This document shows, piece by piece, positions 59,700-64,000 of a stretch of 64,000 nucleotides of DNA. The DNA is from JBGCEZ01 sp045106735. Its GTDB lineage: Bacteria; Planctomycetota; Phycisphaerae; Phycisphaerales; SM1A02. The notes beneath the pieces were generated by a model, which was given only the letters and a program-made list of their open reading frames with translations, ran no database searches and was not told the origin of the DNA. The stretch covers positions 1 through 64,000 of the forward strand of contig JBGCEZ010000069.1 in assembly GCA_045106735.1 (NCBI GenBank). The letters are read 5' to 3'. The translations under genes and the position numbers were made by a program. Within the stretch, counting starts at the first letter, position 1; each line of letters begins with the position of its first letter.

Positions 59700-60190
59700 G
59701 GTGAACTTCCTCCTTGAGTAGCCGCGACCGCATCGAGGCACGCTTCGAGGGCCGCGGTGTCAGAACCGAACTTGTCGAAACAGTCTTGAACGATCTGTGG
59801 AACGGAGTCATGAGTCGTGCAGTCTCCCCAGTTCGCGAGTACGAGGAGGATGCCGAGGAAGTCGAGTTCACGATCCATCGCGTCGGAGTGGCAAAGCGTT
59901 CCGAAGCCGCTCAAGATCTTGAGTGCGTCGATGATGTCGAACGTGCTGATGAACTCGGGCTGTGGGGCGGCGTTGTCGTCCCGATCTCGATCATGTCGGG
60001 CCGACGAGGCGGCGACGACGGAGCGACCGCATGCGACGGCATGCGACGCGGGAACCGCGGCGAACGAAGCTGGCGGGCAGGCTTGGGTTTTGCCTTGGGC
60101 GTGGGCCGTGGGCAGTACGTTCCGTTCGTGCCCATCGCTCTCTGCGGGGAGCTCGCCAGGGAGTGAGCTCGCCCCGCGGATGGGGCTCAT
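59627..60190 (-). CDS. Orphan dockerin-like ORF, possibly a gene remnant
   Basis: 187 residues. Only the C-terminal half is protein-like: FDIIDALKILSGFGTLCHSD and LDFLGILLVLANWGDC form a two-repeat dockerin/EF-hand-like module, then VPQIVQDCFDKFGSDTAALE and ACLDAVAAT, a pattern seen at the very end of planctomycete exoproteins. The N-terminal half is Ala/Pro-rich without a signal peptide. The frame runs 73 nt into the next gene, across its ribosome binding site. It may be the tail of a larger exoprotein whose body was lost, or a gene with a shifted start. Confidence 0.45.
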   Translation of the reverse strand: MSPIRGASSLPGELPAESDGHERNVLPTAHAQGKTQACPPASFAAVPASHAVACGRSVVAASSARHDRDRDDNAAPQPEFISTFDIIDALKILSGFGTLCHSDAMDRELDFLGILLVLANWGDCTTHDSVPQIVQDCFDKFGSDTAALEACLDAVAATQGGSSPCVTVPVFLALLVDESSPSLSLLP

Positions 60191-60600
60191 GAACGCCCCG
60201 ATGTGAATATAGGCTGAGCCTAAGCATCGGCGGGATGATGAGCCAAGGCCTACTTCTTGTCATCGATTGAGCCTCTCGGATCCCTTGCGGATGGCGATGG
60301 ATGCGGAGCTTGTCCTCGGGCTTGTCCGCTCGGTTGACGCGTGGGCTGGCGGGAAGCAAGAGGCCGGTGTGACGATCGGTCCCGACGCGGGATCTCTGGC
60401 GAGTTCGGGCTTCCGGGTGGCGAGTCGCAGACCACCTCGCGGGCTGGCCACTCCATCGCATGTGCGGGAGAGGGCGAACGTGCCGCGAGGGCCGGTGGTC
60501 ATGGTCCCCTCAAGACTCCGCCGGCGACCGGTTCGGCTCGCCAGGCATGTTTGGGTTCTGGGCGGGCGGCGCCAAGGATCGACGGCGTACACTGCCCGGC
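60191..60600. other. Intergenic region, 410 bp
   Basis: Upstream of the small lipoprotein gene (plus) and of the dockerin-like ORF (minus). TAGGCT-G-AGCCTA at 60210-60222 is a near-perfect inverted repeat with a 1-nt centre, in an AT-richer spot that could be a promoter/operator for the minus-strand ORF. No gene is supported. Confidence 0.4.
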
Positions 60601-60831
60601 ATGACCGACCGCGCCGCACGTCTTCGTAACCTCCGACTCGCCGTCATCGCCGGCCTGTCCGCGATGGTCCTGGCATCAGCCGGATGCCAGCGCGCGCTCT
60701 TTGTCCCGAACGAACCACGAACACAGTTTGAAACATATGAGCTGATGCGGGGCGAATATTCGCCGTCGGAAGAGCCAGATGTTTTCGGCAACCCCCAGCC
60801 GGCCCTGCGATCGCGCTTGCTGCGCCGCTGA
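60601..60831 (+). CDS. Small lipoprotein
   Basis: 76 residues. A basic start, hydrophobic core and lipobox-like SAGC near residue 29 (VIAGLSAMVLASAGCQRALF) indicate lipid modification at Cys. The mature 48 residues include PRTQFETYELMRGEY, DVFGNPQPALRSRLLRR. I recall similar small planctomycete lipoproteins with the PRTxFExY..MR and DxFGxPxPALRxRL text, but no function is known to me. ATG 60601. Confidence 0.7.
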   Translation: MTDRAARLRNLRLAVIAGLSAMVLASAGCQRALFVPNEPRTQFETYELMRGEYSPSEEPDVFGNPQPALRSRLLRR

Positions 60832-60869
60832 GTTCTCGCGTTCGTCCCACAAATTCCTGCGTGAAACGC

Positions 60870-60906
60870 CCGGGCACCGTGTGCCCGGCGCGGTGATGCA
60901 CCGCGC
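60870..60906. other. Two adjacent perfect hairpins sharing one base
   Basis: CCGGGCAC-CGT-GTGCCCGG (60870-60888) and GCGCGGTG-ATG-CACCGCGC (60888-60906) are each 8-bp perfect stems with 3-nt loops, and meet at one shared G. They lie 39 bp past the lipoprotein stop and ~100 bp before the amidase start. No T-run follows; a terminator/processing element or leader structure is possible. Confidence 0.5.
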
Positions 60907-61008
60907 ATCCACGACGCGAATCAACCTGTGGACAAGCTGACGAACATTCAAGTACATTCAAGGCGAGGACCGATGGTCCGATAGACCACGAGGCACGGAC
61001 GCCAACAG

Positions 61009-61689
61009 GTGACATCAAAGACTTCCCGAACCCGACCCGGGTCGACGTCAAGGACGACGCGTCGCACCAAAGTCGTGTGGCTGACTTTCTTCGGGGCCAT
61101 GACCCTTCTCATCGGCGTGTTGTCGATCGGAGAGGGCAGGGTCCGAACCAGCTACATGGCCGCGAACTCTTCGCTCCTTGGTCTCGAACCCGACCACGTG
61201 CCCGCCGGGCGCGACCCGCTCTTCGACCTTCCGGTCGAGGTCGATGGTGCGCGATGGAGGGGAATCGTGATCCACCACCTCGGACGACCGTCCGGAGATG
61301 TGGACGCTGTCGATCGTCTCCACCGCTCGGTGGGGATCAAAGACGGCATCGGATTCCACTTCCTCATCGGCAATGGCAACGGCCTCGACAACGGGGTGAT
61401 TTCGATCACCGACCGTTGGCGCGAGCAGCGACCGGGCGTTCACGTCCCGGGCGAAGCCGGGGCGTGGCACAACGAGCACTCCATCGCGATCTGTCTCGTC
61501 GGCAACGGCGATCGCCGGGCCTTTGAGGACCGGCAGATCGAGAGCCTGGCCATGGTGATCCGACGTCTCCAGGAGGCGTTCGACATCCCGGCCGACCAAG
61601 TGCACATGGCCAGCGAGCTGAACCCGCGGACCACCGGTCCCGGCCGCTACTTCCCGCGGGCCCGGCTGACAGAGTCGATCCTCCCCTGA
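61009..61689 (+). CDS. Membrane-anchored amidase_2 / PGRP-like protein
   Basis: 226 residues from GTG 61009. An Arg/Lys-rich start is followed by a membrane segment (VVWLTFFGAMTLLIGVLSIG, ~22-41). The catalytic domain begins at ~84 (RGIVIHHLGRPSG, first zinc His in the IHH), with GIGFHFLIGNGNG and AWHNEHSIAICLVGNG in the middle and VHMASELNPRT as the second-His block. In the usual xPGxxFP motif the residue before PG is Cys, Asp or His; here it reads TGPGRYFP with Gly210. The third zinc ligand may thus be missing. Family role: cutting the amide between N-acetylmuramic acid and L-Ala of peptidoglycan, or binding it. Confidence 0.82.
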   Translation: MTSKTSRTRPGSTSRTTRRTKVVWLTFFGAMTLLIGVLSIGEGRVRTSYMAANSSLLGLEPDHVPAGRDPLFDLPVEVDGARWRGIVIHHLGRPSGDVDAVDRLHRSVGIKDGIGFHFLIGNGNGLDNGVISITDRWREQRPGVHVPGEAGAWHNEHSIAICLVGNGDRRAFEDRQIESLAMVIRRLQEAFDIPADQVHMASELNPRTTGPGRYFPRARLTESILP

Positions 61690-62182
61690 GGCACTGGCGA
61701 CCTGGCCCGGGATCAGCGATCGATTTGGCCAGCGAATCGGGCCGAACGCACCTGAGGGTTCCGCCCGCCACCTGCGTTTCCCTGCATGTTGATTCGCCCG
61801 CCTCCCTCGCGGGGGCGGGCTTTTTCGTGGCCGACGACTGGCCGAAGACTGGCCAAAAATTGGCCGGCGGAGGGCAACGGGCCATGAAGTTGCGCCGTCA
61901 CGGCCCCGCGCCCGGCCCAGCGCGGCAAAAACGGCCTCTCGGACTGACGTGAGCCAGCCAATCACCCGCGAAATTGGGACTTCCTGCCGCCCAAGATCGT
62001 GGGGACCAGCATCGTCGGCGTACCGTATCGGTAAGGGGTCGTGTGGCCATTGATCGGTGCCGCCGCCGATACTATGGTTCGTCGTTTCTGCCCTGTGGGG
62101 GGGCATTTCGTTCGTCTGATTCGGGGCCATCCGCCTCGCGTCCGCCCGGTTCGCAGTACCGGGCGATCCGTCAGGGATCCGC
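61690..62182. other. Intergenic region with terminator, 493 bp
   Basis: The amidase is followed by a clear terminator at 61796-61825. The remainder contains TACCG-tat-CGGTA at ~62020-62033 as a short inverted repeat, and an AGGGATC ribosome-binding-like site just before the kinase ATG. No gene is supported. Confidence 0.45.
61796..61825 (+). terminator. Rho-independent terminator after the amidase
   Basis: GCCCGCC pairs with GGCGGGC (with extra pairing in the loop: TCCC with GGGG-type bases), directly followed by TTTTT. It lies 107 bp after the amidase stop. A textbook intrinsic terminator. Confidence 0.9.
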
Positions 62183-63037
62183 ATGTCCGACCCTCGGGAG
62201 ATTTCCGGCTACCGCGTGCTGTCACGTCTCGGGGAAGGTGCGGCGTCCACGCTGTACGCCGTCCACGACCCACAGACCAAGCAGGTCTGGGCGTTGAAGC
62301 ACGTCGTCAAGGCGACGGAGAAGGACCAGCGGTTCATCGACCAGACCGAGAACGAGTACGACGTCGCCTCCAAGCTCGACCACCCGAACATCCGCGGGGT
62401 CGAAAAGGTCATCCGGCACCGGAAGCGTTTCAAGCTCCACGCGGCATCCTTGATCATGGAATTGGTCGACGCCCAGACCCTCGACGAACTCCCGCCGATG
62501 ACCGACGCCTCGGTCGTCCTGGTCTTCCGGCAGGTGGCCCAGGCCCTGCTGCACATGCACACCCGCGGCTTCGTGCACGCCGACCTGAAGCCGAACAACA
62601 TCATGCTCGGCGAGGGGGCCCGGGTCACGTTGATCGACTTGGGCCAGGCGTGCCGCATCGGCACCATCAAGAAGCGGATCCAGGGCACCCCGGGCTACAT
62701 GGCCCCGGAGCAGGCCCACCGCGATGAGATCACGCCGCGGACGGACGTCTTCAACCTCGGGGCCACGATGTACTGGGTCCTCTGCCGGGACGTCATTCCG
62801 ACGACCTTGCCGCCCAAGGACGATGGCGCCCTCTTTACTGGGGCGCTCGACAGCGACATGGTGGAGCCGCCAGTCCCGCCCCATGAGCGGAACCCACGCA
62901 TCCACCCACTGCTGTCCCAGCAGGTCCTGGACTGCGTGAAGATGAACCCCGCCCAGCGCCCGGACATGCAGGTGGTCCTCGATCGCCTGGCCCTCATCGC
63001 TGAGGTGCTCGAGCAACCCGCCGCCGCCGGCGGCTGA
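62183..63037 (+). CDS. Small cytoplasmic Ser/Thr protein kinase
   Basis: 284 residues, a kinase domain with no extra domain or membrane segment. Motifs: RLGEGAASTLYAV (loop), WALKHV (Lys39), VHADLKPNNIM (Asp134; HRD changed to HAD), LIDLGQACRI (Asp152; DFG changed to DLG), QGTPGYMAPEQAH and TDVFNLGATMYWVL. Changes of HRD to HAD and DFG to DLG are found in some active bacterial kinases, so activity is likely but altered regulation is possible because the Arg of HRD is absent. ATG 62183 follows an AGGGATC stretch. No target is apparent from its neighbours. Confidence 0.88.
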   Translation: MSDPREISGYRVLSRLGEGAASTLYAVHDPQTKQVWALKHVVKATEKDQRFIDQTENEYDVASKLDHPNIRGVEKVIRHRKRFKLHAASLIMELVDAQTLDELPPMTDASVVLVFRQVAQALLHMHTRGFVHADLKPNNIMLGEGARVTLIDLGQACRIGTIKKRIQGTPGYMAPEQAHRDEITPRTDVFNLGATMYWVLCRDVIPTTLPPKDDGALFTGALDSDMVEPPVPPHERNPRIHPLLSQQVLDCVKMNPAQRPDMQVVLDRLALIAEVLEQPAAAGG

Positions 63038-63223
63038 GGCTCCGCGCTCCGCGTCCCTTCACGAACGAACGCGCTCGCCGGCGGCTCACCCCGCACGGCT
63101 GTCGGTCCGAACCCCCGGCGCGGTCCCTGCGCGGCCGTCGGCCGAACTTGCCGCGCCGAGACGGCACAGGTGCGCGGGAGCGCGAATCACGTATGTCGAT
63201 CCGCAACTCCTCGCCGGAGCGTG

Positions 63224-63322
63224 GGCCCGTGGTCAAGGCGGCCTGTGATCGGGCCGACGACGGCAGCATCCCAGTGAGACCGGCCCCGGAGGCTGGTCCG
63301 GGGTTCGATTCCTCCACGGATG
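63224..63322 (+). other. tRNA-like elements, not a callable tRNA
   Basis: GCC-CGTGGTCAA-GGC (63224-63238) looks like a D arm with its GG loop; GACCGGCC-CCGGA-GGCTGGTC (63277-63297) is an 8-bp hairpin like a class II variable arm; GGGGTTCGATTCCTCC (63299-63314) is a T-arm-like sequence. The acceptor ends do not pair over seven bases, and the hairpin CGGCC/GGCCG between them has an eight-base loop. The parts occur in tRNA order but do not assemble, so it may be a decayed tRNA or chance. Confidence 0.25.
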
Positions 63323-63327
63323 CAGCA

Positions 63328-64000
63328 CATGCGCACCTCAATCGCCATTCTCGCCGCCGGCCTGCTCGGCGCCACCGCCCTCGCCGCCGAAACCGGCGTC
63401 AACGACAAGACCATCTCCGTCGGCCAAGTCGCCGCCCTGCGTGGCCCAGCCAAGGAACTCGGCCGCGGCATGCAGTCGGGTCTCCAGGCCTACTTCGGCC
63501 AGGTGAACCGCGACGGCGGCATCAACGGCCGTCGCATCAGCCTTCGCTCCGTCAACGACGGGTACGAGCCGGCGAAGTCCGCCGACGCCGCGAAGATGCT
63601 GATCGACCAGGCCGGCGTCTTCGCCCTCATCGGCGGCGTCGGCACCCCGACCGCCCGGGCCATCGTCCCAATCTGCGAAGCCCGCCAAACCCCGTTCATC
63701 GGCCCCTTCACCGGCGCTGGCTTCCTGCGGGACGCCAACATGTCGCAGGTCGTGAACATCCGCAGCAGCTACGACCAGGAGATGGAATCCATCGCCGAAG
63801 TCCTGACCGCTCGCGGCATCGACCGCATCGCCTGCTTCTACCAGGATGATGCGTACGGCCAGGCCGGCCTCAGCGGCATCACCGCCGCCCTCGAGCGCCG
63901 GGGCCTCGAGCTCTGCTCGACCGGGACCTACGAGCGCAACACCGTGGCGATCACCGGTGGTTTCAACTCGATCAAGGCCGGCAACCCCGAAGCCGTGGTC
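63328..64000 (+). CDS. LivK-type ABC transporter substrate-binding protein, 5' part
   Basis: 224 residues are present; the gene leaves the window on the right. The start MRTSIAILAAGLLGATALAA is a signal peptide ending in an Ala-rich site. The mature protein matches periplasmic binding proteins for branched-chain amino acids or similar solutes (Peripla_BP_6): ISVGQVAALRGPAKELGRGM, YFGQVNRDGGINGRRISLRS, FALIGGVGTPTARAIVPICE and ACFYQDDAYGQAGLSG. An in-frame ATG at 63319 is an alternative start. The transport partners should lie outside the window. Confidence 0.88.

Noticed and set aside
60925..60945. DnaA-box-like TGTGGACAA and possible origin
   Set aside because: A single imperfect box without neighbours, AT-rich region, dnaA or other replication gene.
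63148..63849. Plus-strand frame overlapping the solute-binding protein in another frame
   Set aside because: Arg/Pro/His-rich; the real frame has a signal peptide and family motifs.

Overview
The window looks like a chromosomal segment of a high-GC planctomycete, most likely of the Phycisphaerae. The main clues are several large secreted proteins ending in short dockerin/EF-hand-like repeats (GD(I/L)D.SG.VDFGDLL..LSAWG type), secreted proteins with a VPIPGPA-type C-terminal sorting signal, zinc-ribbon membrane proteins with a CPECG knuckle, a futalosine-pathway radical SAM gene, and many Ser/Thr kinase, sulfatase, sulfotransferase and ThuA/PA14 domains. There are no rRNA genes, insertion sequences, prophage genes or CRISPR arrays. 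The assignment is inferred from gene content only.

Layout, left to right. 1-9.8 kb: the 5' part of mqnE (menaquinone biosynthesis), a large coiled-coil membrane protein, a secreted unknown, mobA, a PLP-dependent amino-acid decarboxylase and two tandem zinc-ribbon membrane paralogues. 10.2-19.8 kb: a sulfatase, then a complete mrpABCDEFG Na+/H+ antiporter operon with nearly every junction overlapping, and a convergent nhaR-type LysR regulator, which together form a sodium/pH homeostasis locus. 20.3-29.5 kb: a subtilase-fold protein that has lost its catalytic His and Ser, short tandem-repeat DNA on both sides of it, a ribosome hibernation factor, a DUF2256-DUF3253 protein, a TPR-sulfotransferase, a 1257-residue beta-helix/LamG/dockerin-like exoprotein and a cupin. 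29.7-33.6 kb: a minus-strand cluster of an SDR, a degenerate M48-like membrane protein, a 40-residue overlapping ORF and a FAD oxidoreductase. 34-41 kb: a secreted protein with tandem ~110-residue repeats, a PA14/beta-propeller/ThuA fusion and an M3 oligopeptidase. 41.4-46 kb: an overlapping ispE-lspA-kinase operon that ties isoprenoid and lipoprotein maturation to a signalling kinase.

46-56.5 kb holds an AsmA-like protein, a NIF3/DUF34 protein, a polytopic zinc-ribbon protein, a PIN-PhoH ATPase and a Bax-inhibitor-1 family protein. 56.6-60.3 kb looks like an accessory island: a PIN ribonuclease gene overlapping an unrecognised ~290-residue partner, two tandem secreted paralogues with sorting signals and an orphan dockerin-like ORF. 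60.6-64 kb returns to ordinary genes: a small lipoprotein, a PGRP-type amidase, a small Ser/Thr kinase and the start of a LivK-type solute-binding protein cut by the window edge.

The strongest leads for something new are the predicted pseudoprotease flanked by repeat DNA, the PIN/unknown two-gene module, and the degenerate-M48 membrane cluster with its tiny overlapping ORF. All functional statements come from reading motifs by eye; no database search was run.
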